Source of the DNA: Virgibacillus sp. NKC19-3 | GTDB taxonomy: Bacteria; Bacillota; Bacilli; Bacillales; Amphibacillaceae | Length of the DNA stretch: 64,000 nt | Assembly (NCBI RefSeq): GCF_019837165.1 | Contig: NZ_JAGYHC010000001.1 | Span: 1,364,001-1,428,000 of the forward strand | Direction of reading: 5' to 3' | In this document: positions 26,901 to 34,777 of the stretch, in pieces | How the letters are laid out: the number at the start of each line of letters is the position of its first letter | Position numbering within the stretch: position 1 is the stretch's first letter | Notes under the pieces: model-generated | Told to the model about the DNA's origin: nothing | The model's input: the letters and a program-made list of their open reading frames with translations, nothing else | The model's database searches: none | Made by a program: the position numbers and the translations under genes

Positions 26901-29061
26901 CCGCTTTTTGTTGCGAAGTTTCGCTTTCATTGGCTGAAAAGTTTTCCACGTTGTAAGTTGCCACCGTTAGTTTGTCATTATCTTTCGTGATCGTCGTTTG
27001 TTCTTGCTCTGTATCTCCTTCTTCAAAAGCAGATTCGACTTCCTCCAAGTCAGCGTAGACTTTGTAGTTTCCGAACCCGTAATTTACGACACCTTCAACA
27101 GGATCTGTGATTTGGTCACCTGTTTGGACGGCAAAATCTCTCGCTTCACCATTAGGATGTAGTTTAAATTGAATCGTTTGCGCGTTTGGTCCTTCTTCCG
27201 TTAAGCGAACACCGCCATTCGTTGTCGTATTTTCCGGTGTGAATTCTTCTGTTGCCACAACCAGATCGCCATGCTCTTGAGGTGCTACTGCCCGTGATGG
27301 TGCAACTTCTACACGCATCCCTTCCATACTTTCCCAATAATCAATTGCATCATTACTTGGTTCAAAACTGTCAAAGCCATCATCGCTAATGATATTTTCA
27401 GGAATATCACTTGATGTTAAGCGAACAGGGGATGGGAGTTCCACATTGCTTTCTGTCACTTCAACAATACCGTCCTGGTCATCACGTGCATTAATCTGCG
27501 TAACGGATAAATCTGTTTCAGTCCTATCATCATAGCCGTCAATATGATATTCATCGACTTCTCCAGTTACATGAACAAGATCACCGACATCGACATTATC
27601 CGTATTGCCTGTGTAGACAACGATACCTTCAGATGTTTTGCTATTTCCATCATAATCCGCTTCAGGTGTCTGCATATGAAAATAATGTGAACCTCTGATG
27701 TCATATTTATAGGTGACAATTCCTTCAACATTTTGTACTGTGTTGCCATTCATCGGTGATTCGTGTACTTCACCCTGAATATCGTGAATCATGACAGCTT
27801 CTTTGGGATCATAGACCGAATAACTAAATTCCGCTATGTTACTTGATGGTAAACCTTCCTTTTCAGCTACCGCTTTAATCGTTACGTCCTCATCAACTGT
27901 TATTGCTTCTCTGTAAATCTCACCATGTTCCGATGGGTCACTACCGTCTGTTGTGTAATAGATATCTGCGTCACTAGTCGCTGTTTCCAGTGTAACGTCT
28001 GAACTTGATGGAATAGAGCCCGACTCAGGACTGGCTACAGGCTGCTGGATGGCAGATGCATCACCGACAATATCCGATTGGTTGCGCGGAATAATCTGTT
28101 GTTCTGCGTCAAACTGTATTACCATTCCGGTAATTGAATCATAAGTGTTACCGGTTTCCAAACTTTGCTCTCCTGTTTCATCACGCACTATAAATGTATT
28201 CCCGTCTTCATCTTCAGCTGTATAATTCGCCCAACCATCTCCTTGCTCGACATCGGTTAGTGTGACATTATCAATGACAGCCAATTCCGATTGATGGTTT
28301 TCCAACTCATTACCAGTGAGATTCAACGGATCCGGAATGCTTGTATCTGTTGTCTCATGAACAGTTACGTCATCCAACTGTAATAATCCACGGTAGTCAT
28401 TTAAACTTCCAGTCACGGTGATTTCATCGCCGACTTGCACATCAAGGCTTGTCGGTCGAAGGGCAATTGCTGCAGTTTCATCCTGGATTTGAATGGTATT
28501 TTTTAACTTTGCCGTGACAACCCCTTTTGTCTTTGCTTCTCCGGTGGCTTGCTCTCTTACATCCATAATGGACTGTAATTCGAGTGATTCATCCGATTCT
28601 GGTTCATCCGGTTCTTCAGAAGCAAGTTCCATATCACTCGGTTCCTTAAGGCCATTGTGATTGAAATATTCCTCCATAACACCAGTGGCCATAACCGCTT
28701 CACCAAGATTATCGGGATTAGAATTCAAACCGAATTCTGCCCGATAATCACTACTCACCTGAACAAACAGCATATTATCTGGATCTGTTTCGCCAGCTTC
28801 GTCTGCAAGTGCAACATTATCATCATTTGTAAATTCATTATCCGATACACTTCCGGAGCTACTTACATAGCCAACGATATGTGCCACAACTGTCTGTTCA
28901 CTGCCATCATTATCCATTTCCAACGCTTCCTCGACAGTGATAGAATCGTCCGTTTCAGCAGCATGTATGGTCACAGACCCCGCTGCAGGCGTCCATATAC
29001 TTATCAATAATACCAAAATCATCATCATACTATAATATTTTCTTCTAATGGGTGAGTGCAT
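23905..29061 (-). CDS. Giant LPDTA-anchored extracellular nuclease / 5'-nucleotidase
   Basis: A 1718-residue surface protein of the YhcR/YfkN kind. It has a signal peptide (1-35), a DUF6359-like N-terminal domain, OB-fold repeats and a chitobiase-C-like module (about 342-414). An endonuclease/exonuclease/phosphatase domain follows (about 700-1000; ATYNVENF, GIVEVMDNNG, ANHLNSKNGD, LGDMNDF, SDHDPI). The 5'-nucleotidase lies at about 1020-1500 (HMNDTHA, GNHEFDLG, GGHSHS, FQNGGGIRA). A Gly-Asp-Pro repeat stalk precedes LPDTA, a hydrophobic span and a basic tail. It probably degrades external DNA/RNA and releases phosphate or nucleosides. The ATG at 29061 has GGGAGG eight bases upstream. Its sortase neighbour is only a remnant. 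Confidence 0.92.
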   Translation of the reverse strand: MHSPIRRKYYSMMMILVLLISIWTPAAGSVTIHAAETDDSITVEEALEMDNDGSEQTVVAHIVGYVSSSGSVSDNEFTNDDNVALADEAGETDPDNMLFVQVSSDYRAEFGLNSNPDNLGEAVMATGVMEEYFNHNGLKEPSDMELASEEPDEPESDESLELQSIMDVREQATGEAKTKGVVTAKLKNTIQIQDETAAIALRPTSLDVQVGDEITVTGSLNDYRGLLQLDDVTVHETTDTSIPDPLNLTGNELENHQSELAVIDNVTLTDVEQGDGWANYTAEDEDGNTFIVRDETGEQSLETGNTYDSITGMVIQFDAEQQIIPRNQSDIVGDASAIQQPVASPESGSIPSSSDVTLETATSDADIYYTTDGSDPSEHGEIYREAITVDEDVTIKAVAEKEGLPSSNIAEFSYSVYDPKEAVMIHDIQGEVHESPMNGNTVQNVEGIVTYKYDIRGSHYFHMQTPEADYDGNSKTSEGIVVYTGNTDNVDVGDLVHVTGEVDEYHIDGYDDRTETDLSVTQINARDDQDGIVEVTESNVELPSPVRLTSSDIPENIISDDGFDSFEPSNDAIDYWESMEGMRVEVAPSRAVAPQEHGDLVVATEEFTPENTTTNGGVRLTEEGPNAQTIQFKLHPNGEARDFAVQTGDQITDPVEGVVNYGFGNYKVYADLEEVESAFEEGDTEQEQTTITKDNDKLTVATYNVENFSANESETSQQKAENIARAFVSDMENPDIVGIVEVMDNNGQEQGPDDADASESYKRLIDEIRKQGGPSYDYANIDPEYNQDGGAPNGNIRVGFLYNPDRVSLTDGEHGTATEATDYDEGKLTLNPGRVAPNEDAFQNTRKPLAAQFDFNGESIVVVANHLNSKNGDDGAFGQNQPPELSSEPQRREMANIINEFVTDIKTENPDENIVVLGDMNDFEFSAPLDILEGDELTNAMMSVPEEERYSYLFQGNSQVLDHVLVSDHLIDATEIDVLHVNADFTDMHGRASDHDPILTQIDLEAAEEDEETEDNFELSLMHMNDTHARVEPLPKMMTAIKEFRENNPDSLLLHAGDVFSGTLYFNEFRGQADLELLNLMDIDAMVFGNHEFDLGDEEDGHASLSEFVGNANFPFLGTNIDFSQDPFMSGLETNQSLVDDPQDGEIHDSIIKEIDGEQVGIFGLDTEDTASIASPAEVTFDDFIETAEQAVQDFEDEGIDKIIALTHLGYDSAPEIGNDLRLAEEVDGIDVIVGGHSHSVLEEPTRIPEVVTEDADGEDADPTIIVQAGEYAEYLGTLDVTFDENGVITAYDGELLEVDSFEADPEATEALKPYQEQVNNVMNEEIGAVAEKDLTNPRQDEPGDDSVRANETELGNLVTDAMLAKTQEKFPDTVIAFQNGGGIRAPIDAGEITTGEVINVLPFSNDPVIATVTGQEIKDILEESVRQAPAENGGFLHVSGMKFFYDSEAQPGDRIVQMYVENNGELEEIQLDEEYLITTNEFTGQGGDGLETFENVYNDGRVRDIGEIDWEQLRDYMVEEEHLDGVVDPEREERIVDLLGEEFTGLPEDPGDGNGDAGDDDNSGSNGDGTKPGGDDDGSGPDDGTTPGDNDSGPGSGGDGTVPGGDGNGTTPGDDGFGPGSDGDGTDPSDGGFGPGSDGDGTDPSDDGFGPGSDGDGTDPSDDGFSPGSGGDSTDPSGDGASLPDTATNMYTYLLIGSILLLTGSMILLYRRRYSSK
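24064..24207 (-). repeat. 48-bp tandem repeat in the stalk of the LPDTA protein
   Basis: Three 48-base units (24064-24111, 24112-24159, 24160-24207) encode 16-residue Gly/Asp/Ser/Pro repeats. The first two are identical and the third has two substitutions. Diverged copies flank them. Copy number is likely to vary between strains and set the length of the wall-spanning stalk. Confidence 0.9.
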
Positions 29062-29149
29062 TCTCGATTCCTCCCTGTTCATTCTTTTCATCTATGAATG
29101 CTAGATCCAATTTCACACTTTGCGGATGGGCATAAGGGTGTGATCATGT

Positions 29150-29327
29150 TCATCTTTCTTCGAATAGTATATTCACACAGCGACCCAGGGCATACCCGAC
29201 ATCTTCAAACGGATAGCAAGTTGTGGCGACAAAAAGTTCCACCCCCTTTTTCCTATGATAGACATAATCCCAGAGCAGTTTTCGTATCTTTCATTTCATA
29301 TGTATAAGTTTCATAAGATGTTGACAT
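29150..29327 (-). pseudogene. Remnant of a class D-like sortase C-terminus
   Basis: On the minus strand the frame ending at 29150 reads LFVATTCYPFEDVGYALGR and then NILFEER before the stop. This matches the sortase active-site region, TLxTCYPF with the catalytic Cys and a downstream Arg. A little upstream, in another frame, YETYTYEMKDTKTALG resembles the preceding sortase strand. No N-terminal part is found upstream, so this is a frameshifted fragment of about 60 codons. It lies directly upstream of the LPDTA-anchored protein, as yhcS neighbours yhcR in Bacillus subtilis. Confidence 0.65.
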
Positions 29328-29958
29328 TATTATAGCCTCAGCTATTCGGGGAATGGATCTTTTACAGATATATTCTGACTTCTCACCTCCTACATCTACC
29401 ATAACGAACAAATATTAAGACATGATAAATGGATTGTAAACATATCGTTAAGTTAATAGATTAATGGAATAACTTCTACTTCTATTGATCAAACCGATCT
29501 ATCATTTTTCAGCTAACATTTGCTCCAAAAATCACTATCTTTTCCTATAAAATAAGTTGTTATCTCCTCCAATAAAATCATGATAAATCCACTTACTTTA
29601 ACGTAAATAATGTTACGTATATTTACTAGATGCAAAAGCACTAATTTTTTATTAAATTCGACTCCAAATGGGATAAAAGTTTCATGAATTAAGGAAAATT
29701 GTCGAAGGAGCGTAGGATTGTAAACGTTTATTTGAAGTAAGAAGGAACAATAAATGAAATGAGATGGAACAGGTCTATATTCCCAAATGTGAAGCATTTT
29801 TGTACCCTAAACCGAAGAGTCGAACTGCATGGTTCTGCACAGAAATAAAAATCATAGAATATACTTAGCTTAAAATATACAAAATCGATCGGAAAAAGCA
29901 TATATGGTTCAGGAAATAATAATTATAATATGACTCGAATTTGAAAAGAGGGATCAAC
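29328..29958. other. Gene-free stretch upstream of the ABC transporter operon
   Basis: This AT-rich interval has no credible open frame on either strand and no strong hairpin. The promoter of the following operon is expected near its right end, but I could not assign it. Confidence 0.4.
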
Positions 29959-30801
29959 TTGTATTTAACAATCGAAGGAGTGGAAAAGAGTTTCCAAAAC
30001 AAAGATAAAAACGAATTAAAAGTTTTGGAAAACATCAATTTAGAAGTGGAAAAAGGGCAATTTTTATCTATAATCGGCCCATCTGGTTGCGGAAAATCCA
30101 CCTTGCTATATTTAGTTGCCGGGCTTGAAGACATAGATGAAGGGCAAATCGCTGTTTCTGGACAAAAATTGACTAAACCAGGCCCAGATCGTGTTGTTGT
30201 TTTTCAGGAAGATGGACTCTTCCCATGGTCTTCCGTTCTGGACAATGTCACGTATGGCTTACGTTTGAAAAAAATACCAAAAAAACAAGCCGAAGAAAAA
30301 GCATTAGCCATGCTGAAGATGGTCCATTTAAGCAATTACGTTGATGCTTACCCTCACCAACTTTCCGGTGGGATGAAGCAGCGTGTTGCTATTGCTCGGG
30401 CGCTTGTCATGGAACCGGATATTTTATTAATGGATGAACCATTTGCTGCCTTAGATGAACAAACAAGAATGGTACTACACAAAGAATTACTTGATATTTG
30501 GCGTAAAACGGAAGTAACGATTCTTTTCGTTACGCATAACATTCGAGAGGCTGTTCTTTTATCAGAAAAAATAATCGTTCTGGAAACGCGCCCAGGCAAA
30601 ATCAAGGCAACTTTTACAGTACGAACGATGCAAGACGGTGTCACTCCTGATAGTGTCTCCCTTTATTTAGAACAACAAATATTAGCAACATTAGAAGAAG
30701 AAATGGAAAAAGTACTAAAGGAGGAAATGGGAGATGACTACAGCTTTAAGACGGATCATCTTCATCGCGATTCTAGCAACGATATGGGAAGTCACATCTA
30801 G
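29959..30801 (+). CDS. ABC transporter ATP-binding protein, sulfonate/nitrate/taurine type
   Basis: This 280-residue ATPase of the SsuB/TauB/NrtD group has Walker A GPSGCGKST (about 46), the Q-loop FQEDGLFPW typical of this family, signature LSGGMKQR (about 138), Walker B ILLMDEPFAALD and switch VTHNIREA. A TTG start at 29959 follows GAGGG by a normal distance; the TTG at 29941 has no ribosome site. The gene overlaps the permease gene by 68 bases. Together with the permease and the lipoprotein at 31748 it makes an importer for an oxyanion or organosulfur-type ligand. Confidence 0.9.
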   Translation: MYLTIEGVEKSFQNKDKNELKVLENINLEVEKGQFLSIIGPSGCGKSTLLYLVAGLEDIDEGQIAVSGQKLTKPGPDRVVVFQEDGLFPWSSVLDNVTYGLRLKKIPKKQAEEKALAMLKMVHLSNYVDAYPHQLSGGMKQRVAIARALVMEPDILLMDEPFAALDEQTRMVLHKELLDIWRKTEVTILFVTHNIREAVLLSEKIIVLETRPGKIKATFTVRTMQDGVTPDSVSLYLEQQILATLEEEMEKVLKEEMGDDYSFKTDHLHRDSSNDMGSHI

Positions 30802-31485
30802 ATTATTAGGTTTACCTGCTTTTATGTTTCCTGGTCTCTTCCAAGTGATAGAAACGTTATTCAACGGAATTGTTAGTGGTCAAATCATTGTCGCCATTGG
30901 GCAAAGTTTAGGAAGGCTGCTTATTGGCTTTACTATCGCAGTATCGCTAGGGCTCTTATTTGGTTATTTAATTTGGCGATATAAGATAGTGGAAGATACT
31001 CTTGGATTTCTTATTACAGCTTTACAGTCGATTCCTAGTATTGTTTGGTTTCCGCTTGCTATTATCTGGTTCGGGCTCAATAATTTTGCGATTCTATTCA
31101 TTGTCACCATTGGTGCAACTTGGACGATGACGGTCAATGCAGTTAGTGGCTTTAAAAATGTACCACCCCTTTATCAACGTGTAGCCAAAACATTTGGTTC
31201 CAAGGGCTTACATTTTTTGCGAACGGTAATTATACCCGCATCCATTCCACAGATCATTTCCGGTTTACGCATTGCCTGGGCATTTTCCTGGCGCGCCTTA
31301 ATGGCGGGAGAATTACTCGGAGCAGGAGGGGGCTCGGCGACCTGTTGGAAACGGGCCGATCTCTCGGACAAATGGACCTTGTCATATCTGTCATGATTAT
31401 TATAGCTATTATCGGAACTATGATGGATAATGTGGTTTTCTTAAAACTGGAACGGCGTGTGCAAAGAAAATGGGGGTTAGCTTGA
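30734..31485 (+). pseudogene. ABC permease of the sulfonate/nitrate type, single-base frameshift
   Basis: The protein reads normally through six membrane segments and the EAA loop region (VAKTFGSKGLHFLRTVIIPASIPQ) to MAGELLGAGGG. It then shifts into an unnatural tail that stops at 31396. Adding one G to the G-run after GGA (about 31326-31331) restores LGDLLETGRSLGQMDLVISV and the frame to 31485, giving about 250 residues, the usual SsuC length. It is either an inactive permease or a homopolymer sequencing error. GGAGG precedes its ATG inside the ATPase gene. Confidence 0.88.
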
Positions 31486-31504
31486 TTAAATAAGAAGAAT
31501 ACCG

Positions 31505-31620
31505 AAGTTTGGACTATGCTAAAATTCGTCTCACTAAAATTATCTGGGACTGCGCTAATTCTCGTATCACCAAAAGATCTGCTAGTTGGTGAGCGCTGTG
31601 CCTAGTTATCGCAGACGTAT
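31505..31620 (-). repeat. Interspersed repeat, degenerate copy D
   Basis: This stretch aligns with part of the inverted repeat copy at 62230-62290. It shows GAAGTTTGG, GGGACTGCGCT, CTGCTAGTTGGTGAGCGCT and TAGTTATCGC with many substitutions. The segment equivalent to the GGGAC hairpin is present twice, as in copy A. It lies inside the ABC transporter operon, between the permease and the binding-protein gene. Confidence 0.6.
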
Positions 31621-31747
31621 GTTTCATGTAGCTTTGAGTTACTCCATCTTAAAATTTGAAAATGGACTAAATTGAAGTGGGAGTCTTCTAGCCTAAGTCC
31701 GATCATTTCTATAATCTTGACGAATAAGAAAAGATGGGAGAGAAAAA

Positions 31748-32758
31748 ATGAAACGTTATTCGATCCTTCTAGCCATTATTTTTATGGTTATCGGTTTGCT
31801 TGCTGCTTGTTCACAAAGTGAAGAAATAGAAGAAAGAGATGGTAAGAAACAGATTACCATTGGATACTTTCCTAACCTGACGCATATTGCTACAATGGTT
31901 GCTTTAGAAAACGGTTATTTTGATGAAGCTTTTGGTGAGGATGTCGATTATCAGACGCAAATTGTTACGAACGGCGGACTATTTATGGAAGCAATGGCAA
32001 CGAACGATATCGATGTAGGCACAGTGGGACCTGGCCCATTACTTAACTTTTATGTGAAAGATCCGCACTATCACATCCTCTCTGGTGCCGTAAACGGCGG
32101 TGCAGTACTCGCAGTTAGTGAGGAGAGTGGTATTGATGATTTAGCTGATTTGGATGGTAAAAGTGTCGCGATCCCTGTCATTGGTAGTACGCAAGACGTT
32201 ATGTTGCGAAAAGCATTACAGGAAGTTAATTTAGAACCTGAGTCAAATGGTGGGACAGTCGAATTATACGCCGCTGATCCAGCAGATACAACGACCTTAT
32301 TTGCACAAAATTCTGTTGATGCTGCTGCAACCCAAGAACCCTGGGGTTACGTATTAGAAACACAGGTAAATGGGGAGCTATTACTTGATTGGGAATCTTT
32401 CGCCTGGGGAAAAGATTCCACCAATACCGTTGTCGCAGCTACGGAGGCATTTTCAAATGACGAAGATCTCGCGGAATCTTATTTAACAGCTCATGAAAAG
32501 GCTGTTCAATTTGTCATAGATAATCCAGAAGAAAGTCAGGATATGGTCGTACAACATTTAAAGGATTTGACGGGGCAAGAGGTTAATAAGGATGAATTAG
32601 AAGCTGCTTTTAACAGACTGGAAGTTACAACAAATGTCAACGAGAAAGTTATTCAAGAAATGGCGGATATTAGTGAAGCGGCTGAATATATTCCGAGTAA
32701 TGATATTGATGGACTGGTAGACTTATCTATTTTAGAGGAAATGCATGTCAGTGAATAA
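31748..32758 (+). CDS. ABC transporter substrate-binding lipoprotein, SsuA/NrtA type
   Basis: A 336-residue lipoprotein. The signal peptide ends in the lipobox LLAAC (Cys near residue 21). The mature part has the SsuA/NMT1-like pattern: ITIGYFPNLTHIATMVALENGYF, then GPGPLLNFY, GKSVAIPVIGSTQDVMLRKAL and AAATQEPWGYVLE. It captures the ligand outside the membrane for the ATPase and permease upstream. Sulfonates, taurine, nitrate or thiamine precursors are possible ligands. It is separated from the permease by about 260 bases containing repeat copy D. Confidence 0.9.
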   Translation: MKRYSILLAIIFMVIGLLAACSQSEEIEERDGKKQITIGYFPNLTHIATMVALENGYFDEAFGEDVDYQTQIVTNGGLFMEAMATNDIDVGTVGPGPLLNFYVKDPHYHILSGAVNGGAVLAVSEESGIDDLADLDGKSVAIPVIGSTQDVMLRKALQEVNLEPESNGGTVELYAADPADTTTLFAQNSVDAAATQEPWGYVLETQVNGELLLDWESFAWGKDSTNTVVAATEAFSNDEDLAESYLTAHEKAVQFVIDNPEESQDMVVQHLKDLTGQEVNKDELEAAFNRLEVTTNVNEKVIQEMADISEAAEYIPSNDIDGLVDLSILEEMHVSE

Positions 32759-32839
32759 GTTTCGACTATAATGAGGATTCGTTCTGGAAGAAGTTTTATT
32801 GGTTTAATGTCTCATAACAAACTAGATAAAAGACATTGT

Positions 32840-32871
32840 AGCATCCTACATTTCATATGGGGTGCTTTTTC
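32840..32871 (+). terminator. Terminator after the binding-protein gene
   Basis: AGCATCC pairs with GGGTGCT (one G-T pair) and is followed by a T-run. Confidence 0.6.
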
Positions 32872-33057
32872 TTATTTTTTCCAAGCATCGGTATTGATTT
32901 TTTTCTTCATATCAAATTGGACGTATAAGGCGCAATAACAGTATATAGAAAAATTACTTATAAAAAGGAAATAGTTGCACACATTATAAATAGGTGTACA
33001 ACGAATAAAGATATGTTACAATGTGCCAAACTGTATGAAAGAGAAAGGAGAATGAAA

Positions 33058-33849
33058 TTGAATAAAAAATGGTTGTTAAGTTTATCATTTGCTGTACTTA
33101 TAGCTGTAATGGCAGCATGTGGTGATACAGAAGAGTCAGCTGAAGATAATAATGAGGATGCAGAAACACAGGAGGAAGAATCTGCTGAGGAAGGTGAAGG
33201 TGAGGAGGCAGCTCCTGAAATGCCTGAGCCAGACTTAGAAGGCATTCCTGACGTTGTTGCAGAGGTGAATGGAGAAGAAATTTCGGGAGAAGAATTTGAA
33301 ACGACGTACCAAGGACAATTCCAACAAGCGTCCATGCAATCACAGATGACGGGGGAAGAAGTTGACCAGGATCAATTAAAAGGACAAGTTGCCGAAAGTA
33401 TGATTGGTACTGAGCTACTCATACAGGAGGCAGATAATAGTGATTATGATGCTTCTGAGGAAGAAGTCGATGAAACACTTGATGAATTAGTGGAAATGAA
33501 TCAGCTTGAATCAAAAGAAGAGTTCATGACTGCTATGGAAGAACAAGGGATGGATGAAGAAGAAATAATGTCCCAGATTGAAACGCAAGTGAAAATAGAT
33601 AAACTTATTGCTGATGAGGCTGGAGATACGGAGCCAACCGAGGAAGAATTAGAAGAACTATATGATCAGTTTGCTGAACAACAAGAACAAATGGGTGGAG
33701 AAGATGGCGAAGAGGCCGAAGTTCCATCTTTTGACGAAATGAAACCGGATCTTGAAGAACAAGTGAAGAGTCAAAAAGAAATGGAAGCATCAGAAACACT
33801 CGTTGAACAACTTCGTGAAGATGCAGACGTTACGAATCATTTAGCATAG
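33058..33849 (+). CDS. SurA/PrsA-N-like chaperone lipoprotein
   Basis: A lipoprotein of about 263 residues with lipobox VMAACG and a very acidic linker. A SurA N-terminal-type helical chaperone domain follows, starting VVAEVNGEEISGEEFE. It continues through LLIQEADNSDYDASEEEVDETL and an acidic C-terminal helix. No parvulin (PPIase) domain is seen, so it resembles PrsA without the isomerase and probably helps fold exported proteins at the membrane surface. The ATG at 33052 is only one base from AGGAG, so the TTG at 33058 with a 7-base spacing is preferred. A hairpin terminator follows. Confidence 0.8.
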   Translation: MNKKWLLSLSFAVLIAVMAACGDTEESAEDNNEDAETQEEESAEEGEGEEAAPEMPEPDLEGIPDVVAEVNGEEISGEEFETTYQGQFQQASMQSQMTGEEVDQDQLKGQVAESMIGTELLIQEADNSDYDASEEEVDETLDELVEMNQLESKEEFMTAMEEQGMDEEEIMSQIETQVKIDKLIADEAGDTEPTEEELEELYDQFAEQQEQMGGEDGEEAEVPSFDEMKPDLEEQVKSQKEMEASETLVEQLREDADVTNHLA

Positions 33850-33880
33850 CATAGATTATTAACGAAGTAACATTTAAATA

Positions 33881-33922
33881 AAAACGACCATCAGGATGTA
33901 TCCCAATTTGATGGTCGTTTTT
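33881..33922 (+). terminator. Terminator
   Basis: AAAACGACCATCA pairs perfectly with TGATGGTCGTTTT, followed by more T residues. Confidence 0.9.
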
Positions 33923-34051
33923 TAAATGCCTTGCAAAAATATAAAGTACGTAAAACTCGAAAATATTTCAGAAAAGTTCACTAATCTACTTTAGAATATG
34001 GTATAATATAGGTAGAGGTAATGGTAGCTAATTTGTTGAGGAGGGTTCAAA

Positions 34052-34483
34052 ATGGGTAAAAAAATATTAGTGGCTTATGATGGTTCTTACCTTAGCAAAC
34101 AAGCAATTCACGAAGCAAAATATCAAGCAAAACAGGAACCTGAAACCGAGATCCATGTCATTTCTGTCGTCAGACCAGCAGGTCCCAGCACCAACGCAAT
34201 CATGCAGCGAAATATTGAAAAAGAACTAGCGGATAATTTTCGACCAGAAATGCAACAGATTAAAGAGGAATTTGAATCGGAAGGGATATCGATTGAAGCA
34301 GATGTCCTAATTAGTGAACATAAAAACCCCGGAGAAAAGGTTTGCGAGTATGCCAACGATAACGCGATCGATTTGATTATTGTAGGTAGCCGTGGTATTA
34401 GTAATGTGAGGAAAATATTTCTTGGCAGCGTAAGCAACAATATTGTGCAAAATGCAAACTGTCGGGTTTTGGTAATTAAGTAA
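34052..34483 (+). CDS. Universal stress protein UspA family
   Basis: A 143-residue single Usp domain. It starts KKILVAYDGSYLSKQAI, and the ATP-binding loop GSRGISNVRKIFLGSVS (about 112-128) matches the G-x2-G-x9-G-S/T pattern of nucleotide-binding members. Such proteins help survival under starvation or stress, with no defined reaction. It is monocistronic. The upstream sequence TGGTATAAT resembles an extended -10 element, and a terminator lies about 35 bases after the stop. Confidence 0.93.
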   Translation: MGKKILVAYDGSYLSKQAIHEAKYQAKQEPETEIHVISVVRPAGPSTNAIMQRNIEKELADNFRPEMQQIKEEFESEGISIEADVLISEHKNPGEKVCEYANDNAIDLIIVGSRGISNVRKIFLGSVSNNIVQNANCRVLVIK

Positions 34484-34516
34484 TATATCCTTGTATGCGG
34501 AATTTATACATGTGAG

Positions 34517-34549
34517 AGTATGACCTTGAATTTAAGGTCATGCTTTTTT
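34517..34549 (+). terminator. Terminator after the usp gene
   Basis: AGTATGACCTT pairs with AAGGTCATGCT and is followed by a T-run. Confidence 0.85.
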
Positions 34550-34689
34550 GTGTCTAATACTTTGCATTGTTATCTTGCTCATGTGGATCATTTTCCTAGT
34601 CCTCCCGAATATTTTCGAATGAGTTAATAAAATTCAATTAAATAATCTGATATTAGAAAACTATTAAATTATTACTTTTATATACCGTT

Positions 34690-34706
34690 TGTAATATACT
34701 TTTAAT
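34690..34706 (+). promoter_or_regulatory. WalR-like box upstream of the LysM-3D gene
   Basis: TGTAAT-ATACT-TTTAAT matches the WalR pattern TGTWAH-N5-TGTWAH with one mismatch, and TGTAAC follows at 34711. The Bacillus subtilis homologue yocH is a WalRK regulon member. Confidence 0.45.
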
Positions 34707-34777
34707 ATTAATGTAACCTAGTGTCTGGAAGATTGTGCTATTATGAGTTGTATCGAAAATTTAAGGGGGACTACATA

